NCBI GenBank assembly: GCA_034440575.1
Contig: JAOTOL010001661.1
Coordinates: 1,892,001-1,956,000, forward strand
Length of the DNA: 64,000 nucleotides
From: Imbricaverruca yamaguchii
Lineage: Eukaryota > Arthropoda > Thecostraca > Neoverrucidae
Direction of reading: 5' to 3'
The stretch's first letter is position 1; every line of letters begins with the position of its first letter. The notes beneath the pieces were generated by a model. That model had not been told where the DNA came from and made no database searches. It saw only the letters and a program-made list of their open reading frames with translations. The translations under genes and the position numbers were made by a program. Shown piece after piece: positions 22,861 to 35,400 of the stretch.

Positions 22861-23409
22861 TTATTTGTATTATTGTTTTATATAAGAATAGGTCATAAGG
22901 ACTATCCGGTAGATTACTACTTGTGAATTACGAATTTTTTGGTTACTAGTTTAGCATTTGTTAGAAATATTTTCGGAATATTTTAGAGTTAGACTGAGCT
23001 TCCGTATCTTGCCTAGTCTATCCCAAGTTCAGCTATTGCTGTAGGCCAGGGGATGTTTAACGCATTGCGGAATGGGAAAGCTAAGTAGATCGTTAGCTAG
23101 GCGCCCATCTCTCCTTGTGATGCCTAATTGCAAATCTGTAGACTAGCAGATGGAGAGGTGTAAGCATGGAATGGGAGCTCAGAAAAATTAGAAGGTCGGC
23201 ATACCAAATTGATGCTTTTCATAAGATGGAAAGGAAGGCGCAATGTTTTTCTTCAAAGCATAAGCTGAGCAATTTCTTTTCATCGGCAGATCTACTAAGC
23301 TTATGGCCATATACAGGCTGAACCCCTGTTGCCATGAGCATGGGTTTCTGAAAATGATTGGTGTGAGAGCATAATACATAAAGGCAGTGGGTTGGTCACA
23401 ATGGATTGG
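22861..23409. other. Non-genic DNA, nothing recognised
   Basis: AT-rich sequence without recognisable coding potential or repeats. Confidence 0.4.
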
Positions 23410-23790
23410 AAGCAGGCGTACACCCAAGATTTTTTAATGGGGGGCCCGGACCGAAAAGGGCACTTGGCCGGCTCCAAAAGGGCACTTTGCGGCCCGGGGC
23501 ACACTGGAAGGTTCGTTGACCGGGGGCGGGGACGTGAATTTTCCATGCCGCATAGGACAGGAAGGGCACAGTGGAATGGCATTTTTAGGCCAGAAGGGCA
23601 GTTTTGGGCCCAAAGGGCACCTTTGGCACAGACGGGTCAAATAAGGCAGGTTATTTTTGGGCTAAAATTGAGACATTCCGGCCAAGAGGGGACTTTTCGG
23701 TCAAAAGGGCACTTTTGGCCAAAAGGGCACTTTTGTCTCACTCTTATTGTGCTTTGTCTTTTACCCCTGCCCCCTCCCGTGCGCCTATGA
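23410..23790. mobile_element. Small non-autonomous element with internal 18-27-bp repeats
   Basis: The ends AGGCGTACACCCAAG...GGGGGGC and GCCCCCTCCCGTGCGCCT are approximate inverted repeats. The inside is built from repeats of the type AAAAGGGCACTTTTGGCC. Open frames on both strands are repeat products. The ends recall the CAGGCGCGTA ends of the MITE at 25360-25604. No clear target duplication was found. Confidence 0.4.
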
Positions 23791-24317
23791 TTGCAGGGCA
23801 AAAAAAATGGGTTCGTGGTTGTCGTCCAAATATGGAATAGGCTTGATGGTTGTCACCTTTTGTTCAAACGATAACATTATGCTACATGGCCCGGAACAGG
23901 GGTTCCCAACTTGGGGTAATGCGCTGGCTTGTGGAGGGGTCGGGGTGGGGTTATAGCGGAGTTTCGTCAAACCTCGAGTATGGAGAGTACTGTGTACATT
24001 TGCAAAAAACCTGTGCACATATATCGGCAGGAAATACTACATGTTCTCAACCTTGAAAATGAACTTTGGTTATGAGGCATTCTCAATTTGATACGGGGTA
24101 ATCACGAGGTTGGCCTAACCCAAAGGGGGTAATGATAGCTTGGAAAGGTTGTGATTTCCAGGACCTATAACAAATTGCGTCGATTACCTTTATACAGAAT
24201 ATCTTGCCGCCAATGTCCTTTTCGGCAATTCGGCGTCGTCAATGCACCCATGGTTTGCAACACTGTCAATGCACCCATGGTTTGTGAGCCTTAATAATGC
24301 AAGGGCTTATAAGTGTC

Positions 24318-24400
24318 GTGAATTTAAGCCGGCTTAAATAATAAAGCCAATGGCTGGCATAAATTCAATTGAAGCCAGCTTTTTTCCATCCCTAAATATA
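24318..24400. repeat. End fragment of the TAGGGATGG inverted-repeat family
   Basis: GAATTTAAGCCGGCTTAAAT, GGCTGGCATAAATTCAATT and TTCCATCCCTAAATATA match, in reverse orientation, the ends of the element at 29289-31004. It abuts the left target duplication of the hAT element. Confidence 0.6.
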
Positions 24401-25054
24401 GGTAGGTAGGTACCTACCCATGGGTGTAACTTTATATATATATGGGGTGGCAGGTGCCACCCCATCCATGAAAAATGCCCCCCCATTCGATCCAAGTGCC
24501 CACCCATGACGGCAGGCGTTGTACCAACATCGGAGCTTTAATGTGCCTGGTGACATACCGTGCCGGACGGCAATGCTGTCGGCTTTCACGCTGCCATTTG
24601 CTATGAAGGGAAAATATCCATGCTACTGCGAATTGGCAGCAATTTGGCAGCGTGGTTGCGAAATCCGGCTAGTTTCCCTCCATATCTGTACCCGTAGTAT
24701 GTCCTGCCCATGAATTAGTTTTTTTCGTAATGGCAATTGCATTGCTTTACATGCATTACAACATAAATATTGAGTCAAATGGTTTGCAGTAATAATTTGA
24801 TCACGTCCGGAGGTGAATATGAAAACGATTATTTAACTTTCTAGAAAGTGAAGTGAAAGCTGCGCAGCATTTACCAAAAGAAATACGTGACCTTGGCGTC
24901 TTGGCGTGCATCAACAAAAGAAGAGTTGTGGAATGTGGATCTATGGGTGGCTGAAGCTGAGGTGCGAGGGTCAGCGTCAGCGTTCTGTTGCGACGCTTTT
25001 GTAACTGAGACTCATCCACATAGATGTGTTTGCTATACTTTCTAAACGTCAAAC

Positions 25055-28000
25055 ATGTCTCAAAAGAGGAAGAATGTGGAAAAGTCCATATTGGACATGT
25101 TTTCGAACAGCAAAAGGTAAGCACATAAGGGGCTCTCCCCTACATTAATTTCACCTTCCTGAAAAGCTTTCGTCCTAATAGAAGGGCGTTAAGGTTGCGA
25201 AATTGTATGGATTTAACCGGTTTTTTGCCATTTTCCTGAAACAGAATGATATGGGTAATGAAGTGCATCATGGGCATAGGAACGTTTAAAAAGTGGAGGA
25301 CATGGCACGCCCGCCCCCCCGTTCTTACTCATATAGAGTGCATGAGCAGCACAGGTAATCAGGCGCGTATCTATGGTGGGGGGCGAAGCTGGGGACCGCC
25401 GTCCCGCTACTCCCGATTTTTAAATAAAAATCACATGAAAGTACTATTTTCTCGAAACCTAAGCGTGTTTTATCATAAAACTATCTCCTACATCGCACGC
25501 TGCCCAAATCCGATGATTTTTTTTAATTGAAGGATATTTTTGAGATTTCGCCCGCCTCCAAGAAATTCCGCCCTCCCTCAAGAAAAATCCTAGATACGCG
25601 CCTGTAGGTAATTATCAGAAATCATTCGCCCCTACGAATGAACTGAATCGCACTGAGCGTTGATTAATACAGTTGTCACATCCTCAGGTCACATCCCGAT
25701 CCCGATCCATCTAATCAAGAGGACGATCCACAAAGTGCCGAGGCTGTCGGTGTCGAACCACCATCAACAGTCCAAGAGTCCGTCACCGAAGATCCAGGGT
25801 AAGCTGCGAACACTGCGAAATCATCCCTCGCGGGAAATCCGGAAATATTATTTCATTACTACCCATTAGATGGCCAGCTCATCCAAACCCCTGTTGTGCA
25901 GGCTGCACCGCCAGACCCGCCGTGCCCACAGCGCGCGCCCTGGGCGCCACCTCACAGGGCGCCGCACCTCACCCAGGCTTAAAAGTTAAATTGCGAGGTC
26001 CTGCGCATACAATTTCATACGAATGCATAACAATTTGTGCCGTTTCACGGCGCAAACCCAACCAACTGTGCTGCTTTCTGAGGCGTCCCGCATCGACAAT
26101 CCTATTGTGCTGATACATTTTGTGCGGATTGTGCGAAAATATCCATTTCCGCACTCGCACCGCTGGCGACGCGAACAGAACAAGCACGTGTCTTTTTTTC
26201 GCGACACCGACAGCCAGTTCCGAGACCCTTCTGCTGTCCTTAAACTTTGAGATTGGGCCACAAAATTCCTGCAAAATTAAACATTTCTGGGCCGCTTCGC
26301 GAAACAAACTATAAACCACAACCACACTAACTTTACCATGCTCTGCCCGTTTAGTTCCGGATTTCCGATTGGAACCAAGAAGAAAATTGATAGTCTTGCC
26401 ATACCAGCTGTACCTACTCGCGCACATGTGTCATGCAAATTGCAAACTAAGCGTTCTTGTGCATCTGTCATCGTTTTGAAAAGGTTGCTGAAACGGTCAC
26501 TTATGCATGGCTTTTTATTGTCGTTATCACGTCCACCACGTCCTTATCCTAATCCTTCTCTCTTCTTCCACAGCCCATGCGCTCCGTCCACGTCCGAGCC
26601 TGTCAAGCCGCGTCAGCCCGCGCCTGAACGTGGGAAGAACTTTCAGTTCTCAAAGTGGAAGAAGACCTACCCGTGGCTGGTCAACCACAATGGCAAGTAC
26701 GTCACCTGTCGCGAGTGCACCACAGCGCATGGGCTATGGCTTCTGTCAGGAGAGCCACATCTCGATCTGGCCTTCATCTCGCGGGGGTTCAAATCGTGGA
26801 AAAATGTGCCTGCTGGCTTCTCCCAGCATGCGAGATCACGGTCTCACCTAAGGGCTGTGGAAGCCCTGATCGGACGCGGACGTGAGAACCCTACCCAAGT
26901 CCAGGTACTAAGTGGGCATGCGAAGGCGGTGGATGAGGCGCGAACTGCGCTCGATGCTATCTTCGACGCAATCGAGTATCTCGCCCGCCAGTGCCTTCCG
27001 CTTCGCAATCGAGATAAGGGCTCCAGCAACCTGCAGGCGCTCCTGACCACGATGGCCAAGAAGAACCCAGCTCTGGAGAAGTGGCTGAGAAGGGACACGC
27101 AGATGTACCTCAGTCCGCAAATCCAGAATGAGATACTGGAGCTGATGGCCCACACCATACTGAAACAGACTGCGACGGAGGTCGGTGCTGCTGAGGCGTT
27201 CGCCATCATCGTCGACGAGTCGACCGACGTGTCCCGGCAAGAGCAGGTGTCGCTGTGTGCCAGGTTCGTGGATCCAGGCTGTGAGGTCCAGGAAGTGTTC
27301 CTCGGCTTTTACAGCACCGACAGAACCACAGCCGACACGCTGGCGAGGCTGATCCTGGACGTTCTCCAGCGCCTCAACCTGCCCATTGAGAAACTCAGGG
27401 GTCAGTGCTACGATGGGGCTTCAAACATGGCAGGGCGAATTAGCGGCGTCCAAGTCCGCATCAAGGAGAAGCAGCCGAAGGCGCTGTTCATCCATTGCGC
27501 AGCACACCGTCTCAACTTGGCCACCCTGACAGCCGCGACCCCTGCGCTCAGAAACACGCTCGGAGAGGCGTCGGGACTTATCGAGTTCGTTCACAGCTCG
27601 CCGAAGCGCCTGGCCATGTTCGAGCATCACCAAGAGGACACGGTCGCCGACTGACCTCATTCTGCCGCACCTGGTGGACCTGCAACGAGCGGAGCCTGAC
27701 GTCACTCCTGTCCAACTGGGCTGCCGTGCCGGCCACGCTGCACGCCATCGAGGAAGATCCCACAGCCTCACCCGAGTCGGCCGCCAAGGCCCATGGCTAC
27801 CGGCGGGCGATGGAAGAGTTTGACTTTTTCTTCATGGCGAGCCTGGGCCTGCGCGTCTACCAGCTGGTCACGCTGGTGATCACAGCGATCCAGAGCAGAC
27901 AGAAGTCTGTCACCGGCGTCCTCAGCAAGATCAGACTGATGAGGGAGGCCGTGCTGTCCCGGTGCAGCGAGGCCGTCTGCGACCGGTTCTGGTCCGACGC

Positions 28001-28642
28001 TGTCGCCAAGGCTGACTCGCTCGGAGTGGATGAGCCGCGCGTGAGACGGCCTGTCAAGAATCCGCAGCGGCTGAGGGACAACGACGATGAAGAAGCGCCG
28101 CCGAAAACACCCAAGGAGCGCTACAGCCGTGAGTACGACGGCGCTCTGCGCAGCCTGGCAGCTTCCATCAAGGACCGGTTCACCAAAGGCGACGACCAGG
28201 TTCTGCAAGGGGTAGAGGCAGCCCTGGCTGGAAACCAAGACGAGGGGCGGCGCGCAGCGCGGTTCTACGGTCTAGATGAAGAGCGAGTCGTCCTTCACCT
28301 GCGGTTTTTGCACGACGCTGGACGCAGGCCAAAGTCACTGCAAGATGCTGCCGAGATCATTAGTGAGCTGTAGGATCTGGTCCCGGAGGCGGCGCGTCTG
28401 GTGCGCCTGGCGCTCACAGCGCCGGCGACGAGCTGCTCCGCGGAGCGCTCTTTCAGCCTGTTGAGAAGGCTGCATGCTGCATGAAAACCTGCATGCGTGC
28501 AACAATGGGCCAAGCTCGGTTCAACCACCTCGCTGTGTGCGCGGCGTACGGGCGAGAGCTTGGGGCTCTTGATCGGAAGGAACTCCTGCGAGAGTTCGTT
28601 GGCCGCAGCGCTCAGAGGAGGCACGCATTCGGTCTGATCTGA
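25055..28642 (+). pseudogene. hAT transposase (ZMYM1-like, TTF zinc finger), decayed
   Basis: hAT transposases cut and paste DNA with an RNase-H-like DDE core. Three exons are supported by matching phases: 25055-25116 (ATG, N-terminal KILD/SILDMF-type start, phase 2), 25688-25798 (phase 2) and 26574-28642. Exon 3 contains a TTF-type zinc finger (FSKWKKTYPWL, YVTCRECTTAHG, RGFKSWKN, F-QHARSRSH), an IIVDESTD box (27205-27228), CYDGASNMAG with Asp codon 27412-27414, and the C-terminal dimerisation region SCSAERSFSLLRRL (Glu codon 28443-28445), MGQARFNHLAVC. Breaks are a frameshift just before the stop at 27652-27654, an in-frame TAG at 28371-28373, and a TGA at 28482-28484 with a further shift. 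The catalytic motifs survive but the protein cannot be made intact. Confidence 0.85.
25360..25604. mobile_element. 245-bp hAT-type MITE
   Basis: Terminal inverted repeats CAGGCGCGTATCTA / TAGATACGCGCCTG are perfect over 14 bp. The flanking 8-bp sequences CAGGTAAT (25352-25359) and TAGGTAAT (25605-25612) match at 7 of 8 positions. The internal sequence is non-coding with GC-rich subterminal blocks. It sits in intron 1 of the larger element's transposase gene, so it inserted after that copy existed or travels with the family. Confidence 0.82.
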
Positions 28643-29288
28643 GCAGAGCAGACACTGGATGTGTGACGTGACGCGTGACGCGCCATGCGTGTTGACGTGA
28701 GTGATAAGATTGCTCTGTCGTGGGGCGTCAGCACCGTTGGAACGTGTGACGTGTTAAATTGTGATGCACCCATGGGATACAGAAGTGCGCCGTCCTGTCA
28801 TGAGGCATGACGTAACGTTTTCATGGAAGATCTTCGCTGAAGTGATCAGCTCTAAGTTATGGACAAATAAAGATAAGCCTTTCCGCTAATTTTAAATGTC
28901 TAAGTACGCACTGCACAGCTGGATGAATGGATGTCAAATCTGCCGACAGAGACAGCGGCGGGCCGTAATGTATGTACATATATGGTGTGATTTGGTCCAA
29001 ATAGGTAGTTACTGCAATCGGGCCATTTCAACCTTACACTCTGGACGGAAAACCATTCAAGGTAGTCTTTCACACCAAATACTCAAAAACGTTGTCTCTA
29101 AACTGTGAAATAGAGAAGGCTCTGGCCTTTTCCAGAAAAGACAGGCGTTCAAAGTATTGGCCCTCTTTCGGCGTACCCTGTAATACCTAGTTCTGTATGT
29201 CTGTCCTGGGTCAGGTGAGGTATAAAAAATGGACGAAGTGCCCCCCCCATTGCAAAATGAAAAGTTACACCCCTGTACCTACCTATAT

Positions 29289-31004
29289 ATAGGGATGGCA
29301 AATTTAAGCCACCTGGTGGTTTAAACCAGTTTAAACCAGCTGGCATAAATTAATTTAAGCCACCCTGGCTAGTCAGATTTTTACCCATTGGGTACCTAGC
29401 CATTGTATAGCTAGGTACCTATTTTATGTTAGCTTAAAAGTAACTATATGAGCCAGACCAATTTGTGATGTGTTTTACATAGCTTTCACATTGTCTTACT
29501 GATAGTAGTATATGTAGGTAGGTATCTACCTACCCATATTCATAGATAACAGTAAGCAATCCGTTTGCTTATTGTTTGCTACAGTCAGCAATCTGTCCAC
29601 CTATTGCACATTTTGCACACATTGTCAACTATTGCACACCTTTCATGACATTGGATGGTAGCACATTATTTCCTGTTGGCACTAACACTTGTGGAAGTGG
29701 AGCATTAGATCCATTAGATGAGCATTAGATGAGCTTCAAAGCATTAGATGATAAGTGAATCAACCTAGTGTCCATACTTTGGGCTAGATATTATCTGCAG
29801 AATCTTGCTGCAGAAAGACTTAGACGAGCTTGTGAAGTGGTCCGAAAAATGGCAAATGAAATTTAATTTTGACAAGTGCAAAATCATGCATGTAGGTAGG
29901 TAGCATATCAAGGTTCCATACTTGATGGGTGGGCAAGTACTATCTGTGACTCAGCAGAAGGACTTAGGTGTTATTTTGAACACAAAATTGGGGGCATCAG
30001 GAAGGCACTATGAATGCTTGGGGCAATAAATAGGAATGTATCATACAAAAGTGAGGAAGTCATCAGGAAGCTTTATTGTGCATATGTCAGGCCACATCTA
30101 GAATATTGTGTCCAAGCTTGGTCCCCTAGTTATGAAAAAAGATTGTTGGCTTTTAGAGAGAGTACAAGAGGGCAACAAAAATGGTGAATGGTATGGGCAA
30201 CCTGGCATATGAGGAAAGATTGAAGAAATTGAATATGTTTTCACTTAGATATAGAAGGCTGAGAGATCTCATCCAGGTCTTTCAATTTGTACATGGTCAG
30301 GAACAGGGTTATCTCAGGGAACTGTTTGAATTTAACAGAAATGATGGAATTGAGGTCATCAATTCAAAATTAAAGTTAATCACAGCAGGACAAGGTTAAG
30401 ACAGTCCTTCTTCAACAACAGGGTAGTAGAACACTGGAACCAGCTGCCAAAACCATTATCAGTAGCAACACTCTGAACATCTTGAAGAACAGCATAGACA
30501 ATCATTACAAGAATAGTGGGCTTGTTTTTCTGTATTCCAGGGAGAGTTGATTAACACATTTGGTGGACAACTGGTTCAGTGTACAGAGTGCAACCAAGAA
30601 GGGCCCTTGTGGTTTATAGTTGCACTGATCTTTTATGTCTTTATGTCTTATCCTCAATGCCAGTAGTTGGATGTCAAAATCCTGGCATTTACAAACACCA
30701 CTTCTAACTACCAGCATCCAGGGGCTCATGTTAGACCAACTGTATCCTAATGGGTAAACATCTGGCTTGTGGAGTGCATACCCAGAACCCAGACAGAGTT
30801 TGGGAATTCTAGGGAGTGTTTTTTTGCAAATAAAATGGAGTGTAGCACATTTTGGAAATATAATTGATGCTTCCTAACTAATGTCCATCACTGCCCTCCA
30901 GCCATACCAGAAATATAATTTAAGCCAGAGTGGCTTAAATTAATTTATGCAGCCAGTTTAAACCATGGTTTAACCACCAGGTGGCTAAATTCGCCATCCT
31001 ATAT
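29289..31004. mobile_element. 1.7-kb element with about 85-bp inverted ends
   Basis: The left end reads TATAGGGATGGCAAATTTAA then GCCACCTGGTGG, GTTTAAACCAG and AATTAATTTAAGCCAC. The right end read inward is TATAGGATGGCGAATTTAGC then CACCTGGTGG and the same later blocks with small indels. The arms also contain short internal dyads (CCACCTGGTGG). A LINE fragment occupies the middle. A TA or TATA target duplication is possible but cannot be distinguished from the terminal TATATA. Confidence 0.65.
29800..30560 (+). pseudogene. LINE 3'-end fragment (RT C-terminus)
   Basis: Pieces resemble the end of a CR1/Jockey-like reverse transcriptase: KDLDELVKWSEKWQMKFN with DKCKIMH, then KDLGVIL, LYCAYVRPHLEYCVQAWSP, GNLAYEERLKKLNMFSLRYR, LIQVFQFVHGQE and VVEHWNQLPK in successive frames. 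Several frameshifts and stops are present. It is enclosed by the inverted ends of the 29289-31004 element. Confidence 0.75.
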
Positions 31005-32426
31005 TGTATGCATTGCCACCAACTGCAGTGCAATGGCTGCTGAGTAGGTACCTGCACACCAAAATATATCTTCTAATTACATTTAGGTGGCTATATTTTA
31101 CTCAAATGTGTTCATATACCAAGATTTTCACCTGAGCTTGATGGTTGATGATCCAGTGCTGGCTTCAAGTCCAGTCAAATCGCCTGCCAGGCCAAAATGG
31201 CTATCTTGCAGTACTTTAACACTGTAGACCTAGCTTTACTTTGAATGTTTGTAAATGCTCTGTGCAGTACCTTTCCAATCCAATGTCCACATCTACGATG
31301 ACCTTACTATCTTTGTCACCCTTACGCCCTGGCCCTGAATAGTTTGTTTCTGAGTCTGTTTAAGACCGAACCACTTCATTTCCTCATATAAGTCAGAAAA
31401 TGAAAAAAAATCGTTTGATTAACACTCCAGATAATTCGAACTTGGTAGTTTTATCTTGCCGCACTCATTCACCACTCAATTATAATGAACAGTGTTCAAT
31501 TCCCTATTTCACTCTTCCACGCACATCGTCGCGTTTAAGGGAAATGGAGATTTGAAAGCGATGGAATGCGCGTAAAATAATGATATTCTTCTAATTCTTT
31601 CCAACGTTAAGTATGATTGGAAGCGTAGCAAATACGCGACGGTTAGCGATCCCAGGCGTAGGATTAAGAGGTCTGACTCCCCCTCCCCTCCACAACTGGT
31701 TCCGTACCCTGTTGATGCTAACTTAACATTTTCAGTTAAGTTAGCTTAGTTAGTTAAGTTAAGCTTAGTTTAGTCCTTCCCAATCTGAAAGTGTATCATG
31801 GGAATAAGGAATTTGTCTCCCGGGTCCAAGTCCTTATTACCTAGGTAGGACCCAGGTACCTAGGTCCAACCTACATCTCTTGCAAAGTCCTGGCCTTGAT
31901 TTCGTCACAGTTCTCCAGCCCTGTTCATCGAGTCGCATGTCCATGGTTGAAATTATTGAGGGAGGGGCAGCCAAAATTTTAGGATGAGTAAGTACCCTCC
32001 CAAAGGCATGCAAATATACACCACTACTTGATGTCAGACGAATCATGTCTTGCTAGGGTATTTTTCTTCGCAGGAATATTTGACAACAAGATTACCTTCA
32101 AGACAGCAATATGGTAGCAACCTCTGCGATACCATAGTGACGAAAGAACGACGAATTGAAAGCGCCTGGCCATTGCCTAATACGCTCCTAATGCAAGGCT
32201 TGCATTGCATTCGTTCATTTGTGCTTAGTATCCCCATGAGCTTAATTGCGTTGCGTTCATTTGGAGTGTGAGGTGCGTCTGCGTTGGAATAGGGAAGAAA
32301 GATGTTTACGAATTTGTAAATATATTACAATCATCTATCTTGTAGCCATCTTCCAACGAACTGGCATATCTACCTAGGTCAGGGTACCTCATTCGTGTTC
32401 CTGAAGTGCTTAATTAACTTCCAGAC
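31005..32426. other. Non-genic DNA upstream of PAM16
   Basis: AT-rich sequence with GGTACCTAGG-type palindromic words at 31845-31870. The last 200 bp are less AT-rich and could hold the PAM16 promoter and 5' UTR. No TATA-type core promoter can be assigned with confidence. Confidence 0.35.
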
Positions 32427-32429
32427 ATG
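32427..32429 (+). CDS. PAM16: Proposed PAM16 start codon at end of exon 1
   Basis: CTTCCAGACATG|GTAAGC gives an ATG directly followed by a consensus donor. Exon 2 begins in phase 0 with the codon for the second residue (Ala of MAKYLAQ), so an exon 1 ending exactly in ATG is required. Other ATG|GT sites in the 4.2 kb upstream of exon 2 fit the donor consensus less well. A spliced read would settle it. Confidence 0.45.
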
Positions 32430-35400
32430 GTAAGCACGGATTCAACTCCACCATTGTCATCAACACTGTTGCACTCCATTGACCTGGACTGTGGTTCAGA
32501 CTTGGGGTTTATGTATGTGCAGATGCAAGCATTTGCAAATATTCTGTTCCATGTTGATTTTCTGGCTATTCATGAATACTGCATTTAGGTAGGTTGGTAG
32601 GTAGAGACCTACCTAGATACCTTGGTACCTGTGCAGGCACATATTCATACTTTTCAGCATTCATTTGTGATGAATGCCAAATCTGGGGTCAATCTGTGTA
32701 TTATTGTGCTTTAAGGTGGTAACAAGAAACGTTTTCACACATATTTGCCTCAGTAAGGCCAACAAATGGGTTAGGTTTGACTAGGTCAGGTTAGTTTAGG
32801 TTTTTAGGTTATACATTTTTTTATTTTTTCTCATATATTTACTTGGCTTTTTTCTTGCTCAAATATCAGGTTAGGTTTGGTTGGGTTAGGTTTTGTAAAT
32901 GATGAATTTCTCAGAAAATAGCTTACCTGGATTTGTTATCTCCAAAGGAAGGTTAGACTATGTTTGGTTATGTTATGCTGCATTTATTTTATTTTTTACA
33001 TTTTATCATACATTACCTAACTCAAAGCCCCCTTTTGGCATTATCTTGATCACAACAAATTCAAGAATGACATTCAAGAATGTTTCATTAAAGAACCTGA
33101 AGTGTTTGTTTATACCAACAATTTGTCCTCAATCATTCAGTTTGGGATGATGGTCATTGCAAATATGCAACTTGAAATGACTAACAAGCTTACACTTATT
33201 GCAATGTATCTCACATATCTATGTATGTTGGATTTGTGAATGGTCTTGAATATGATATCCTTGTATATTTAGGATAATGATGATAGCATAGCTGATATAT
33301 TTTTCAGCCTATATATGGCAGCAGAGCTCTGCTTTTGTTGCAAGTTATGCATCTCCTTCATTGATACCAGATATTGTCATTAGTTAATATAAATGTGTTA
33401 GTATCAGCTGAATAAAAGCATTTCTTTTTCTTTTTAAATGTCTTAATTTTATGTCCATGTATATTCTGGGCATATCGATGACAAAAATCATCTTCAAGAT
33501 TATTTTTGTACTGCACTTTGTGACATTTTCCTTCCAATGGCCAGTTGATGCTTTCCTTGAGATGTTGGTATGCCTTTTCTGCACAACCCATTGTACACAA
33601 TACATCTTTTCTAGCTATCTGCCATTTGCAGTTTGGTAGATTGCATGCATTGCATGCATTGCCATGCTTTGCAATTTGGCAGATACCTGTTGGCATTATT
33701 AGTCATTATTAGCTTCTTCATTGATCCACTCAGGTTATATTTCAGCTGTTTTAGGGTTGTTTTTATATCCATGAGATGAATTTGGGAATGCTCATGCTCA
33801 GAAATCATCATACATTTGATGGATGCATAAATGAAACTCCTAAGCCAGTTTTTGGTCAAAAATATATTCTGGTGCTTTCTGATATGGTTTGAATGAATTT
33901 TATCTTATTGCTATGGCCATGCCTATTAATTGCATCATGACATTCAAAACTGAAAATTGTGAATTGATTTGACAAGCAAAGATATGACATTGATATGCCA
34001 ATCTTGGTGTTGAGGCCCTGCACTCTGGTGAGAGGCTGCTCGGCATTGGTGGTCTCAGAGATGTGTAGGCAGCCAACTGGATGGTCCCAAGTGGATCGTG
34101 TCAGCATCAGAAGCACATATTGGGAGGGGTGTGGGCAGTATTGGGATCATCGCGGTGTCAGACGTGGATTACAGGTGGGGTCGTCGTCGATGGGGATATG
34201 GGCTGGAATGACGAATTACAGGTCTTGATCCAAGCATAGGCATTGGAGCGGTGTACTTGGATGTACTTGTCGAGGAAATTTCTGTTCCTCAGTGTGACCC
34301 ATCCGGAGCAGTTGACTCGCACTGCATACCGATTGTGTCGTCTGATCTCTGTGACAAGGCCAGTTTTGTCCAATTTGAGTGGTTAGAAACCGATTTGGTT
34401 TTGGAGTCGGACGCAGTCGCTGACCGCAAGCGGACGGAGGCGCCGGGTTGTGCTCCGACCAGCGTTCCTCGTCCAGTATGTGTCTGTTCCGCAGGTCGTC
34501 TTCTCGAGGCGCAACATCCCGATTCTGTAAATCCGTGATCAAATTCGTCCCCGTTCTCAGCCAAAACCTGGTGTTTTTTGACGGCTGTCCTGGACGCCCA
34601 TGTACCGTCCCGGCCGTTGTTTGGCACCCTATTGGTTTGTCATGTGGACGCCTACCGTCGAGATCTCACTACCCTCGTACGCCTGGTCTCTCCCGATCCG
34701 GTTGTATTTGGTTTATGGAACTCCACCCAGAAACACCAACCGGGACAAAAAATAACTGCTGCTAGATGATTTTCGCCGAAAATTATCACGCCTCGGATCT
34801 GATGAGGAACTGGGTGGCTCGGGGGATGGTTGCGCACCCACACTCCACGCTCCTAGATCCGTGGGGGGCCCTGAGAGCTGGCGATTTGTTTGACGGGTGT
34901 GAGCTGGGGGAGGTAGCGTCGGCGATGACACCATGTCGGTGGCGCACCGAGATGGGGGGCGATTGGGTGGGCTCCTTACTGCACAATGCATTGCCTCCGG
35001 AGATCGAGGCTACCCGGTGGTTCGGCCGAGTTTGAGGCCATATTGTTGGCGGCAGGGATGATTTATGCTATATGACCCATGTGTGTATACGGTTTTGCAA
35101 CTCATTTTTATAGGCATGTATGTTTTCCTTTGTTTGTACTGCATGATTTTAATTCTTGCTTTGGCCGTTAACCATGTTTTGGATGGTGTGTTGAGGCCAT
35201 TGTGCAGCGCCATGTGTCATGTGGCTGATAGTGTTCTGAAACGATGGGGATGAAATACCGGATGGGTCGGCCGAAGACGCACATCGCCGGAGCATAGCTT
35301 GTTGCCTTCTTTCCGGTGTATGTTATTGTGAACATATATGATAACACTCATTGTCTGCTTGACTGTTTATTGACAATGTTCACACTCGTATCTGGAACAG

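Larger units (their letters stand above)
24419..29275 (+). mobile_element. Complete hAT transposon, 4.86 kb
   Basis: The left end is CATGGGTGTAACTTT and the right end, read inward, is CAGGGGTGTAACTTT, so 14 of 15 bases match as terminal inverted repeats. Identical 8-bp target duplications TACCTACC flank it at 24411-24418 and 29276-29283. Inside is a three-exon ZMYM1-like hAT transposase gene, now broken, and a nested MITE in its first intron. 8-bp duplications and CAGGGG-type ends are diagnostic of the hAT superfamily. The insertion is inside a palindromic GGTAGGTACCTACC tract. Confidence 0.88.
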
